Shown in pieces: positions 39,883-48,686 of a stretch of DNA of 64,000 nt. The DNA is from G965207045 sp965207045 (lineage in GTDB: Bacteria > Pseudomonadota > Alphaproteobacteria > Rickettsiales > Anaplasmataceae), in contig OZ242261.1 in assembly GCA_965207045.1 (NCBI GenBank), positions 1,054,001-1,118,000 of the forward strand, in the 5' to 3' direction. The notes beneath the pieces are model-generated. The model saw only the letters and a list, made by a program, of their open reading frames with translations. It ran no database searches and had not been told where the DNA came from. Within the stretch, counting starts at the first letter, position 1. Each line of letters opens with the position of its first letter. A program made the translations under genes and the position numbers.

Positions 39883-41256
39883 GTGATATTCAAACGTAAT
39901 TTTTGGTTATTTTTAGTAATTTTTTTAGAAGGATACGTAGTTTTATCTTCAGAAATATTAGCAATCAGACAGCTAGTACCATTTGTAGGCAACGGAATTG
40001 AAGCAATATCAATTATTATCTCAGCAGTTCTAGTACCACTATCGTTTGGTTATTATTTTGGTGGAATTTATAAAGGAAAAGTAAGGTTGAGGCTAGTACA
40101 GAACTTGCTTCAAGCCAACATACTATTAGTCCTGGGACTATCTTCAAACTTACTTGATATATATTTTGGCATATTAACCTTCATTAGAATAAAACACTAT
40201 TTTGTACAAACGTGCATTTATTCATCGTTATTTATTTTATATCCAATATTCTTACTTGGCCAAACAATACCTTTAATTAGCAAGTACTTAAAAAATAAAA
40301 ATTTACCCAAAATTACTGGAAAAATATTATTTACCTCAACATTTGGTTCTTTCTTAGGATCGATCTTGAATTCACTAATTTTCATGCCATTTCTTGGGGT
40401 TAATAGCGCTGTAATCATTACAATCCTTTCTTTATTTTTCGCAGTATTTGTAATGGAGAAACATACTTTTTCTTATAACAACATAACTGGACTTTTCACA
40501 ATAGTAACATGTATCCTAATTAATCTTACAGACACTGGAGTTATAAAAAACAACGGTTATAGCACAATAAGAATAATAGAAAATGAAGATAGTAAAATGC
40601 TCTTAATAAATAATAGCTACTCTGCAAAAATCGCAAAAAAACCAGAAAATAATTTTGAATACTTAAAATTTATAGAAGAAAAATTCCTTAATTCATTAAT
40701 GGAAGATATAAATAAAATTTATGATATTTTAGTAATAGGTGCTGGAGGATTCACAATTGGTCTAAAAGACAACAAAAATGAATATACTTACGTAGATATT
40801 GATAAATCTTTACAAGAAATATCTGAAAAATATTTCTTACAAAAGCCACTTGGAGAAAATAAAAAATTTATTGCAATACCAGCACGAGCTTTTGTAAGGA
40901 ATACTGATAAAAAAAGATATGATCTAATAGTACTAGATGCATACACTCATCATATATCAGTACCATTTCAACTAATTACTACAGAGTTTTTTCAAGCAAT
41001 AAAATACCTACTAAAAGAAGATGGAAAGATGATATTCAATATAATTACTCAACCAAACTTTACTGATAAGTTCAGCAGAAAATTGGATAATACAATACGC
41101 AAAAATTTTCCAAACTGTAACCGTGAAGTAATAAAAAAAGAATCAATTAAAGCAGATAAAGAAATGCCAAACATTATTTATAGTTGTTTTAACTATAATG
41201 ATACAGATATTTACACTGATAATAGAAATTCATACTTTTTAGATAAAAAAAACTAG
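39883..41256 (+). CDS. Membrane-anchored spermidine-synthase-like protein, 457 residues
   Basis: The N-terminal about 215 residues hold roughly seven hydrophobic helices (for example FWLFLVIFLEGYVVLSSEIL, resembling the N-terminus of spermidine-synthase-fused transporter-like proteins). The C-terminal about 200 residues are an aminopropyltransferase/methyltransferase fold. DILVIGAGGFTIGLK is the nucleotide-binding loop, YTYVDIDKSLQEISEKYFL carries the acidic residue, and YDLIVLDAYTHHISVPFQL completes the core. The classical GGGDG and catalytic Asp segments of SpeE are altered (GAGGF; LDAYTHH), so the true reaction is uncertain. The start is GTG at 39883; no better ATG lies in frame nearby. 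Confidence 0.75.
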   Translation: MIFKRNFWLFLVIFLEGYVVLSSEILAIRQLVPFVGNGIEAISIIISAVLVPLSFGYYFGGIYKGKVRLRLVQNLLQANILLVLGLSSNLLDIYFGILTFIRIKHYFVQTCIYSSLFILYPIFLLGQTIPLISKYLKNKNLPKITGKILFTSTFGSFLGSILNSLIFMPFLGVNSAVIITILSLFFAVFVMEKHTFSYNNITGLFTIVTCILINLTDTGVIKNNGYSTIRIIENEDSKMLLINNSYSAKIAKKPENNFEYLKFIEEKFLNSLMEDINKIYDILVIGAGGFTIGLKDNKNEYTYVDIDKSLQEISEKYFLQKPLGENKKFIAIPARAFVRNTDKKRYDLIVLDAYTHHISVPFQLITTEFFQAIKYLLKEDGKMIFNIITQPNFTDKFSRKLDNTIRKNFPNCNREVIKKESIKADKEMPNIIYSCFNYNDTDIYTDNRNSYFLDKKN

Positions 41257-41343
41257 AGAGACGCTTTCATAAAAAATATTCGACATTTTTGATTTTTGTG
41301 ATTAAAATTTGTCTATTGTTAGAAACAATAGGATAGTTTACAT

Positions 41344-41688
41344 ATGAAAAGAATCTTGATTCTCGGGTTATTATTTATTACTGCTTGCTCGGCGGTTTAT
41401 GAAACAAACTATACATTTGTTCCTCCAAAAGATTCTGCTGGCAGGGAATGCTCTAACAGATGCATAGTGAAAAAAGACAAGTGTTATCAGGCTTGCAGAC
41501 AAGATCATACAACAAATAAAATTATTGATGACATTAGTAATTTCATTACAGGCAGTAAGAAGCATGATAGCACTTCTAGAAAAAAAACATCTTGTAAGTC
41601 AAGCTGTGATGTTGATCATAGGAACTGTCATTCAAATTGTGGAGGAAAGGTTATAGAAAATAAAGAGTGTATAGCTTTTTGTGACTAA
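41344..41688 (+). CDS. Cysteine-rich lipoprotein with repeated CX3C-X6-CX3C motifs, 114 residues
   Basis: The N-terminus MKRILILGLLFITACSAVYE has a lipobox ITAC, so Cys15 should be lipidated after signal peptidase II cleavage. The mature part has ten more cysteines in a regular pattern: C36-x3-C40-x6-C47-x3-C51, then C84-x3-C88-x6-C95-x3-C99, then C109-x3-C113. The two CX3C-X6-CX3C blocks (ECSNRCIVKKDKCYQAC and SCKSSCDVDHRNCHSNC) look like a duplicated disulfide-linked helical hairpin. No family name is known to me. It should sit in the periplasm or outer membrane. Confidence 0.8.
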   Translation: MKRILILGLLFITACSAVYETNYTFVPPKDSAGRECSNRCIVKKDKCYQACRQDHTTNKIIDDISNFITGSKKHDSTSRKKTSCKSSCDVDHRNCHSNCGGKVIENKECIAFCD

Positions 41689-41969
41689 TACTGCTGAATT
41701 CAGATGCATTTTTGTGTTTATTATTTGCTATTTTTATGATGGAAGTATTGTTTTGTTCACGTGTTTAGGTCCTCCACACTGTCTTTTTAATAATTCAATG
41801 CAGTTATCTTTTATTATTTCTGAATTCTAGCTGATTGTTTTTGTTAATTGTACCTCTGATTACCTTTTTTATTAGCAAATCCTTAATTAACGAAGAGTTA
41901 AGGAAAGTTTAATTTTTACAACACATTCTATACCAATATTGTATTAAATACAAAAAGGAATTGTTTTTT

Positions 41970-43019
41970 ATGCCAAAAATAAATGCTTACGCTGCTTATA
42001 ATAATAAAGACAACTTAAAACCATTTGAGCTTAATAGACGCGAAGTTGGTTCAAGTGATGTTCAAATTGATATTGAATACTGCGGTGTATGCCATAGTGA
42101 CATCCATATGGTACACAATGACTGGGGAATATCAACTTACCCAATCGTACCTGGCCATGAGATTATTGGTTATGTGAAAGCTATTGGAGATGAAGTTTCT
42201 AATTTTAAGATTGGAGAACTTGTTGGTGTTGGTGTTTTAGTAGATTCATGCCGTAATTGTTCAGCTTGCAGAGATGATTTAGAACAGTTTTGTGAAAAAG
42301 GTATGGTAATGACTTACGGTAGCCCTGATCCACATATAGAAGGATTAATGACTTATGGTGGTTACTCTACACAGATAGTTGTAGATCAAGATTTTGTTCT
42401 TAAAGTTTCTGAAAAGTTAGATACAAAAGCAGTGGCGCCGCTCTTATGTGCTGGTATTACAACTTACTCACCTCTAAGCCGCTGGAAGGTGAGCAAAGGG
42501 CAAAAGGTTGGTATAATTGGACTTGGTGGCCTCGGACATATGGGTATAAAATTTGCTGTTGCTATGGGAGCACAAGTTGTAGTTATAACAACTTCACCAG
42601 AAAAGGGACAAGACGCAAAACGTCTTGGCGCACATGAGATTGTTATATCTATGAATGAGAAACAAATGGCATCTCATTCTGAAAGTTTTGACTTTTTATT
42701 AAATACTATTCCTGTTGAACATGATCTTAGTCCATATATGACTTTGTTAAAGAACAATAAAACAATGGCATTGGTTTGCATAACACCAATTAATTTACAT
42801 AGTATGCACCTTGTCTTTGGGCGCAAACATATCTCTGGATCGTTAATTGGTGGTATAAAAGAAACACAAGAAATGCTCGATTTTTGTGCTAAAAAAAACA
42901 TCGTTTCAGATGTAGAAATAATAAATATGCAAGATATTAATTATGCTTTCGATCGTATTATTAAATCAGATGTCAAATACCGCTTTGTGATTGATATGAA
43001 ATCACTGAAAACAACTTAG
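41970..43019 (+). CDS. Zinc-dependent alcohol dehydrogenase, cinnamyl-alcohol/YahK-like group
   Basis: NAD(P)-dependent medium-chain dehydrogenase. The catalytic zinc region is YCGVCHSDIHMVHNDWG with the following PGHEIIGYV. The structural zinc cysteines are in CRNCSACRDDLEQFCEKG (C-x2-C-x2-C-x7-C). The Rossmann loop is IGLGGLGHMGIKFA. I choose the ATG at 41970 (MPKINAYAAY, 349 residues), preceded by AAAAAGGAA, rather than the in-frame TTG at 41961. The coding strand is strongly G-rich over C (42181-42300 and 42481-42540), unlike neighbouring plus-strand genes. This suggests recent transfer or inversion. The substrate is unknown, probably a broad range of aldehydes. Confidence 0.9.
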   Translation: MPKINAYAAYNNKDNLKPFELNRREVGSSDVQIDIEYCGVCHSDIHMVHNDWGISTYPIVPGHEIIGYVKAIGDEVSNFKIGELVGVGVLVDSCRNCSACRDDLEQFCEKGMVMTYGSPDPHIEGLMTYGGYSTQIVVDQDFVLKVSEKLDTKAVAPLLCAGITTYSPLSRWKVSKGQKVGIIGLGGLGHMGIKFAVAMGAQVVVITTSPEKGQDAKRLGAHEIVISMNEKQMASHSESFDFLLNTIPVEHDLSPYMTLLKNNKTMALVCITPINLHSMHLVFGRKHISGSLIGGIKETQEMLDFCAKKNIVSDVEIINMQDINYAFDRIIKSDVKYRFVIDMKSLKTT

Positions 43020-43033
43020 GTCTTCAAATCCTC

Positions 43034-43369
43034 CTATTTCTGCTCCCAAGCCAATTTAACTATCTCTATATCCCTTATTACCTTGTCATAAATTTCGTCT
43101 TGATTGCAATAGAGAATTTTCAAGACATTCTTTGCTAAAAGCAAGTAAAAAGCCTGTATTTTCTTTTTTGTTTCTGTAATTTCACCCCATTCTGTAGAAG
43201 AGATGAGTTTCACTATTATATCTAAAACTTGTTCTAGATTTTTTTTCTTTAATTTAGAATCTTCTTTTGCCAACGTGGTTAATTCTATTAATTTTTCATA
43301 AATTATCACTATTTGCTCGCTCTCACCACCTAAAAAATTATTGTAAGCGTTGTATTGATCGTTATTCAT
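43034..43369 (-). CDS. Small helical protein with a FliS-like pattern, 111 residues
   Basis: All-helical, soluble and 111 residues. By eye it follows the layout of the flagellar export chaperone FliS. An N-terminal QYNAYNNF is like the Y-x-A-Y of FliS, then IVIIYEKLIELTTLAK, KNLEQVLDIIVKLISS, IQAFYLLLAKNVLKIL, and the ending DIEIVKLAWEQK is like the terminal AW of FliS. Flagellar genes are otherwise absent from the window and are not expected in this lineage. It may be a relic or a repurposed chaperone, or the likeness may be that of any small four-helix bundle. It faces the ADH gene convergently. Confidence 0.6.
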   Translation of the reverse strand: MNNDQYNAYNNFLGGESEQIVIIYEKLIELTTLAKEDSKLKKKNLEQVLDIIVKLISSTEWGEITETKKKIQAFYLLLAKNVLKILYCNQDEIYDKVIRDIEIVKLAWEQK

Positions 43370-43404
43370 ACTTATAATGGTTTTTGTATTGATTAATTAT
43401 TCAC

Positions 43405-43563
43405 ATGAATGATGAAGAAAAGACTAATCAATTTAAAGTCAGGTGTAGTGGAGATGATAACAGCCATCCACTCATATACCTTGATATTGCTGATAATGAC
43501 AAAATAACTTGTCCTTATTGCGGAAAGATATTTATCTATGCTGAACAAAAAGACGATAACTGA
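43405..43563 (+). CDS. Small zinc-finger-domain protein, 52 residues
   Basis: Short gene reading MNDEEKTNQFKVRCSGDDNS onward. It has the layout of the zf-CHCC (NDUFS6-like) small proteins common in alphaproteobacteria: a Cys (VRC), a His (SHPLIYLDI) and a C-terminal CPYCGKIF pair, giving C/H/C/C zinc ligands. The mitochondrial relative is the 13-kDa accessory subunit of complex I; the bacterial role is unproven. It starts 35 bases from the divergent FliS-like gene and its last 26 bases overlap nth, which suggests coupled expression. Confidence 0.75.
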   Translation: MNDEEKTNQFKVRCSGDDNSHPLIYLDIADNDKITCPYCGKIFIYAEQKDDN

Positions 43564-44185
43564 GATCTTTAATAGATTCTTATTTCAAAATAAAAATCCT
43601 AAAATAGAACTCAATTATGTTAATAATTATACTTTGCTTGTAGCAGTTGTCCTTTCTGCACAATCTACTGACATTCGTGTCAATATTGTGACCAAGAGTT
43701 TATTTAAAACCATAAATAATCCTAAAAAAATGCTCTCCTTGGGTGAGAAAAAACTAAAAAAGAAAATAAAGAGTATTGGTTTGTATAACGCCAAGTCTAA
43801 AAATATTATAGATTTGAGTCAAAAGTTAATCAAAGATAATTACAATGATGACATACCATGTGATTTTAATTATCTTCTTTCTTTACCCGGCGTTGGACGT
43901 AAATCTGCCAATGTTATTTTAAATTCTGCTTTTGGAAAACCAACTATCGGAGTTGACACCCATGTATTTAGAGTAAGTAACAGAATTGGTTTAACAGAAT
44001 CAAAAAACGTTTTGCAAACTGAAAAACAATTAACAGCAATTATACCAGAAAAGTTCTTAAGAAACACACATCATTGGTTAGTACTACATGGAAGGTACAT
44101 TTGTACGGCAAAAAAACCCAAGTGTGAAAAATGTTATATAAATGATCTATGTAAATATGCTAATACTAAGCTAGTAAATAGTTAA
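43538..44185 (+). CDS. nth: Endonuclease III
   Basis: DNA glycosylase/AP lyase that removes oxidised pyrimidines in base-excision repair. It is 215 residues. The helix-hairpin-helix LLSLPGVGRKSANVIL, the catalytic Lys within it, and the catalytic Asp segment VDTHVFRVSNR are present. The C-terminal [4Fe-4S] ligands follow the C-x6-C-x2-C-x5-C spacing (CTAKKPKCEKCYINDLC). It overlaps the small zinc-finger gene by 26 bases. Confidence 0.96.
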   Translation: MLNKKTITEIFNRFLFQNKNPKIELNYVNNYTLLVAVVLSAQSTDIRVNIVTKSLFKTINNPKKMLSLGEKKLKKKIKSIGLYNAKSKNIIDLSQKLIKDNYNDDIPCDFNYLLSLPGVGRKSANVILNSAFGKPTIGVDTHVFRVSNRIGLTESKNVLQTEKQLTAIIPEKFLRNTHHWLVLHGRYICTAKKPKCEKCYINDLCKYANTKLVNS

Positions 44186-44327
44186 TATAAAAATTTTACT
44201 TATTTTTTTTATTATTGATTGTCAAATTAATATTGATAATTTAAAAGGTAATATAAAATAAAAGGTTATAGTAAAGAGCTCTAACAAGACTTAGGAACTA
44301 TACAAAAACAAATCCTTATCTAGTGAA

Positions 44328-44613
44328 ATGTTGCAAAAAGTTTTTCTTGGAACAGTCACACTATTCTTAGTGTCTACCATTGTTGCAGTATAATTTTCAG
44401 ATAAACTGCCAACTATTAACAATAAACTCAACTGGCTGCTGCACTACTTATCACAATAGCGTCTACTATAGCAGGTTTTATATTTGCAAAGCAGCCATAT
44501 CACTATTTTGCATAAACAAATGCAAAAAAAGCCAACAAAAGGTCTTAAAAAAATCAAAAAGGAATAGAAGTAACCAAAACAAAAGAAGATAATATGCCTA
44601 TTTTAAATATTTA
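44328..44613 (+). pseudogene. Frameshifted remnant of a small two-helix membrane protein
   Basis: The ATG at 44328 opens MLQKVFLGTVTLFLVSTIVA and stops after 21 codons. In another frame, from 44429, QLAAALLITIASTIAGFIFA gives a second hydrophobic helix, stopping near 44515. A Lys-rich tail is readable after that. Two helices plus a charged tail is also the layout of the intact gene at 44836, but I cannot show that they are related. Confidence 0.4.
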
Positions 44614-44835
44614 GATCGCTTGCAAGTAAGCGGAAGAACAAGATATAAAAAGAGTACAATAGATAAGATGAATTGTACTTTTAACACAAGAAATACTGTA
44701 AAGTCATTCACAACACAGTACTTTACTTGTGTTACATTCAAATAAAAATCACAAAAAAATAAGTTTTAAATAACATCTTTACACTCTACATAATATTACA
44801 TATACTATCTAATTATAAAGTGTTTAGTTAGAAAT

Positions 44836-45267
44836 ATGTCATACCATGATAAAAAAGAAGAACTTAAGAAAAAAAAGGAATTTTTTCAAAATCTAGCTAT
44901 TTCTGGTTTCTGGGTTCAACTTGTATTAGGAATTTCATTAAGTATTATATGGGGTGTTCTGCTAGGAAAAAAGACTGGGATATGGTCAAGTTTCCAAATT
45001 ATAGCTAGAGAAAAAATACTCCTAGTAGGGCTTAGTGTTGCTCCCTTGCTCATCATGTTATCATCTTCATTATGGTTATTGCTGCTCATACCTTCAAATA
45101 GAGCAAATAAACAAATAAAACAAATGGAAAATGAGGAAGTTAAACATTCTACTCTTATAAAGGAGGAAAATGAGAATTATTTTGATAACAAATCACCAGA
45201 ATCATCATTTGATGCTCCTTATGAAACTAAATTAGATAGTAAAACAATGGAAGAAAATGGAAAATGA
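44836..45267 (+). CDS. Two-helix membrane protein with acidic tail, truncated by a frameshifting tandem duplication, 143 residues
   Basis: A basic N-terminus (MSYHDKKEELKKKKEFFQNL), two hydrophobic helices (about residues 19-43 and 60-86), then a hydrophilic Glu/Lys tail. The tail-coding DNA from 45124 is repeated from 45257. The period is 133 bases, not a multiple of three, so the second copy is out of frame and the protein stops soon after entering it. The second copy alone would read MENEEVKHSTLIEKKNENYF onward, parallel to the first. The function is unknown and the family is not recognised. Confidence 0.65.
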   Translation: MSYHDKKEELKKKKEFFQNLAISGFWVQLVLGISLSIIWGVLLGKKTGIWSSFQIIAREKILLVGLSVAPLLIMLSSSLWLLLLIPSNRANKQIKQMENEEVKHSTLIKEENENYFDNKSPESSFDAPYETKLDSKTMEENGK

Positions 45268-45397
45268 GGAAGTTAAACATTCTACTCTTATAGAGAAGAA
45301 AAATGAGAATTATTTTGATCACAAACCACTAGAACCATCATTTCATTTGGTGAACTTGTTGAGAGAATCAAATTAGATAACAAAACAAAGGAAGAAA
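45124..45397 (+). repeat. Direct tandem duplication, 133-base period
   Basis: ATGGAAAATGAGGAAGTTAA occurs at 45124 and at 45257. The following about 75 bases match closely in both copies; after that the second copy diverges and is about 8 bases longer. It ends at a shared GGAAGAA. Confidence 0.85.
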
Positions 45398-45444
45398 GTA
45401 TAAGAAAATAACACCCTTTACCATAATTGGTTTTTACCATATTT

Positions 45445-46851
45445 TCAAATATATTCTCTTATGCTCAAATCCTTGAATGTAGTTGTATTACTATCAAAAA
45501 ACAGCCTGATGTTTCCAATTGGGCCATTACGCTGTTTTGCTATTATGATTTCCGATTGGTTTTGCATTTTGTTCATCTTGTTTTGCCAATCTAATATGCT
45601 TTCCGTTCCATCAGCTGGTTTTTTCCTCATCAAATAATAAGCTTCTCTGAAGATAAACATAACAACATCTGCATCTTGCTCAATTGAACCAGACTCACGT
45701 AAATCAGAAAGCAAAGGTTTTTTATCTTCACGTTGCTCAACCAAGCGTGAAAGCTGAGATAGTGCAATTACTGGTACATTTAGTTCTTTTGCAATAGCTT
45801 TTAGGCCTTGTGTTACCTCAGAAACTTCTTGTACTCGGTTAGTCTCATACCGTATATTCCCACGTACCAGCTGCAGATAATCAACAAAAATAGCACCTAT
45901 CTTTTTTGTGCGATACAATCTTCTTGCTCTAGTTCGCAAAGTTGCAATTGAAATTGCTGGAGTATCATCTATAAATATTGGTAAATCATGTAGAGCATCT
46001 CTGCTTCTAATAATTCTACTAAAATCACTCTCAGAAAACATGCCAGAACGAATTTTATATGAATTCACCCCAGATTGCATAGCTATTAAACGAAGTGCTA
46101 ATTGTTCAGCTGACATTTCTAATGAAAAAAATGCCACCCCCTTGTTCTTTTTCATACTACTTTGAAGATATTTACAAGCATTCAAAGTAATATTAACTGC
46201 CAATGCTGTTTTTCCCATAGATGGTCTACCTGCAAGAACAATCAAATCAGAATCCTGCATTCCATTCAATAATCTATCCAAATCTACAAAACCAGTTGAA
46301 ATTCCATGAACCTCACCCTGATTCTTATAGGCAAATTCTGTTTTTTCTATAGCCTGAGTTAAAGAAAGACTCAATCTATTTGCCCCTCCATCTACCTCTC
46401 CTGAACTAGCTAACTTAAATAGTTGTTGTTCTGCTATTTCTATCTGCTGAATTGCTTCATTCTCATGATCATTATGAGCATCATTTACAATTTTTTCTCC
46501 AATAGAGATAAGATTGCGCTTCAAGTACAGATCATATATAATTTTTGCCAGGCTTTCAGTATCAATTACCATATTTGCTTTGGTAACTAGTTTTACTAGG
46601 TAATCTGTACCTCCAATTTCTTTAAGAGAATCATCTTTTTCAAAACGGCTCTTTAAGGTAACTGGAGTCGCAAGTACATTTCTTGTATTTAGCTGAATAA
46701 TTGCGCTAAATATTTTTCGGTGTATTGGTTCATAGAAGGTAGAGGCTGAGATCATATTTTCAATGCGATCATAAAGCCTATTATTCACTAAAATAGCACC
46801 CAATAAGAGCTGTTCTGCTTCTATATTATGAGGTGAACTTCTCGTTGACAT
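45445..46851 (-). CDS. dnaB: Replicative DNA helicase
   Basis: Hexameric 5'-3' helicase of the replication fork. The N-terminal domain has SPHNIEAEQLLLGAILVNN. The RecA-like C-terminal domain has the Walker A loop AGRPSMGKTALAVN, Walker B AIFVDYLQL, and the DLRESGSIEQDADVV and KQRNGPIG segments. I prefer the ATG at 46851 (MSTRSSPHNIEAEQ, 468 residues), which matches the family N-terminus. The frame is open to an earlier ATG at 46899 that would add 16 atypical residues. Confidence 0.95.
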   Translation of the reverse strand: MSTRSSPHNIEAEQLLLGAILVNNRLYDRIENMISASTFYEPIHRKIFSAIIQLNTRNVLATPVTLKSRFEKDDSLKEIGGTDYLVKLVTKANMVIDTESLAKIIYDLYLKRNLISIGEKIVNDAHNDHENEAIQQIEIAEQQLFKLASSGEVDGGANRLSLSLTQAIEKTEFAYKNQGEVHGISTGFVDLDRLLNGMQDSDLIVLAGRPSMGKTALAVNITLNACKYLQSSMKKNKGVAFFSLEMSAEQLALRLIAMQSGVNSYKIRSGMFSESDFSRIIRSRDALHDLPIFIDDTPAISIATLRTRARRLYRTKKIGAIFVDYLQLVRGNIRYETNRVQEVSEVTQGLKAIAKELNVPVIALSQLSRLVEQREDKKPLLSDLRESGSIEQDADVVMFIFREAYYLMRKKPADGTESILDWQNKMNKMQNQSEIIIAKQRNGPIGNIRLFFDSNTTTFKDLSIREYI

Positions 46852-46899
46852 ACAGATAGCATAACATAATGAACTGAAAGTAAAACTAGCAAAATTCAT

Positions 46900-47840
46900 T
46901 AATCGTTAAGCAATTAAATTAGATAATTACCACTTTTTATATTAAGTATCTTAATCTGGCTTCGTCTTACTATTATATTCCTGTTATTTTTAATAATGTA
47001 AAAGATATAAATTTTTTATATAAAAAACCTAAAATCTTTGATGTTTTTTTAAGTTAGGTTCACATAATCCAACTGAATATAACTTTTTATTCAGAAACTA
47101 TATTTAAACAAGGCAATCCTATATATTTTGAGCTTTTTTTGATTATTTCACGACTTCTTACAATAAAAGACTCTACAAGGAAAATGATATTGTTAGAAAA
47201 TTAGTTATAAATGATTAGAGTCCTATACATTTAAGTGACCATGTAGATTTTAAAAATCAAAGATAATTTGTATGAAGTTCCTAGCAATCTCTCTAACAGC
47301 AGTATGGATATTTAATTATATTATGTTGTTAGCTACTAAAGGAATACAAAATATTTATATCGACTACGGCCCAATTGATTCTTCCCTGTTCTTAATGTGT
47401 CACTTATGATAAACTAGAAGTAAAATAGTTAATTATCCAAATTTTATTTGTTAGATATTCTTGGTTCTGCCACGTGTAAAAGACATTCATTATCTTCTTG
47501 ATCAGATTCTTGCTGTTATTTTATCAACTAAGTGTGATGAAAAAACTTAGAAACATACTTTGTTCTAGGAAATCTTTTCCGCTTCCACCGTATGTTCTAT
47601 ACTTGTTAATCGCTTTGCAGACGATTTCTTTTGGTTATATCAAAAAGTGAAGAATGAGTTGTTTATGTCGCTATCTTCGCTTTATACCTAACTTACAGCA
47701 ATTTTTACTCGCTATAGTTCAGTTGATTTCTATCCATTTTTAATGTATTAGAGGTAGGGTAACTTGTATATATTTTATTTAGGTTTTTAGTGGATAATGT
47801 TAAGTTTTTTATCGATTATTTGTCGGCTTAAAAGTGCTAG
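46900..47840. other. Non-coding or decayed stretch, about 940 bases
   Basis: No intact gene. A plus-strand piece around 47455-47550 reads ILVLPRVKDIHYLLDQIL in one frame and stops. Because it precedes the N-terminally short glutamine-synthetase-like gene, it could be decayed upstream coding sequence, but the likeness is too weak to assert. Confidence 0.4.
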
Positions 47841-48587
47841 ATGTGTGCTTTTAGTTCCTTTTTTGAGTTTCTTCTAAGACCAGTAATCGGTATAGAAATT
47901 GAGTTTTTCTTTAGTAATCCCAAATTAATAGAAGAAGTTAAAAATAGTTGTAAAGAAAAATGTAAACTTTTTTTTGAAATAGAAAAAGAAGAAGGCCTTA
48001 ATCAGTATGAAATTAAAACAAGGCCAACAACTAATATTAGTCTTTTATTACAGGAAGAAATAATCATAAAGAAAATAATACAGGAAATTGCACAAAGAAA
48101 TTCATGTGAAGTAAATTTTTCAGCCAAGCCTTTTTTAGATCAACCTGGAAACTCTTTGCATATTCATGTAAATCTGCTTAACAAAAGTGGTTATAACATA
48201 TTTGAGAATAAGAATTACTTAATGTGGGCAGTTGCTGGTCTGTGTAAATTTATGAAGTCATCTATGCTTATTTTTGCCCCAGAAGTTGAATGCTACAAGC
48301 GTTATCAATATCCAGATAAAAATACCCCAACCACTATAAGTTGGGGATATAATAACAGAACAACAGCAATTAGAATAGTTTCAAATAGAATAGAACATAG
48401 AGTACCTTGCAGTAACAGCCACTTAGAATCCACTATTTATGAAATATCAAAATCTATACTTTATGGAATAGAAAATAAGGAAAGCTGTATGAATCCAATA
48501 TATGGAGTTGCGTCAGATTCCATATATAATCTAAAAAAATTACCTATAACCTTTTCAGAAGCAAAAAGGCACAGAATAGGATGTTGA
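47841..48587 (+). CDS. Truncated glutamine-synthetase-like protein, 248 residues
   Basis: It matches the catalytic domain of the glutamine synthetase family. GIEIEFFF is the metal-binding E-x-E, and LNQYEIKTRP is the next acidic ligand segment. PGNSLHIHVNL is the G-x-G-x-H-x-H equivalent. WGYNNRTTAIR and NRIEHRVP carry the substrate Arg and final Glu. Absent are the N-terminal beta-grasp domain (about 100 residues, half of each active site in the family) and the last part of the C-terminus. The ORF starts at an ATG just before the catalytic core. It may be a decaying glnA or a reduced ligase; the conserved ligands suggest constraint. Confidence 0.65.
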   Translation: MCAFSSFFEFLLRPVIGIEIEFFFSNPKLIEEVKNSCKEKCKLFFEIEKEEGLNQYEIKTRPTTNISLLLQEEIIIKKIIQEIAQRNSCEVNFSAKPFLDQPGNSLHIHVNLLNKSGYNIFENKNYLMWAVAGLCKFMKSSMLIFAPEVECYKRYQYPDKNTPTTISWGYNNRTTAIRIVSNRIEHRVPCSNSHLESTIYEISKSILYGIENKESCMNPIYGVASDSIYNLKKLPITFSEAKRHRIGC

Positions 48588-48686
48588 CGCAGGAAATTTA
48601 TTTTAATACAATCTATCTTGATACTGTTAATACAAACAGAATATTCTTTTTTCACCTTTAAAATTCAATTTATTAATTCACCCAGT

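Noticed and set aside
44380..44592. 70-residue plus-strand ORF after nth
   Set aside because: The other two frames of the same stretch give clean hydrophobic helices; this frame is the shadow of a decayed gene.
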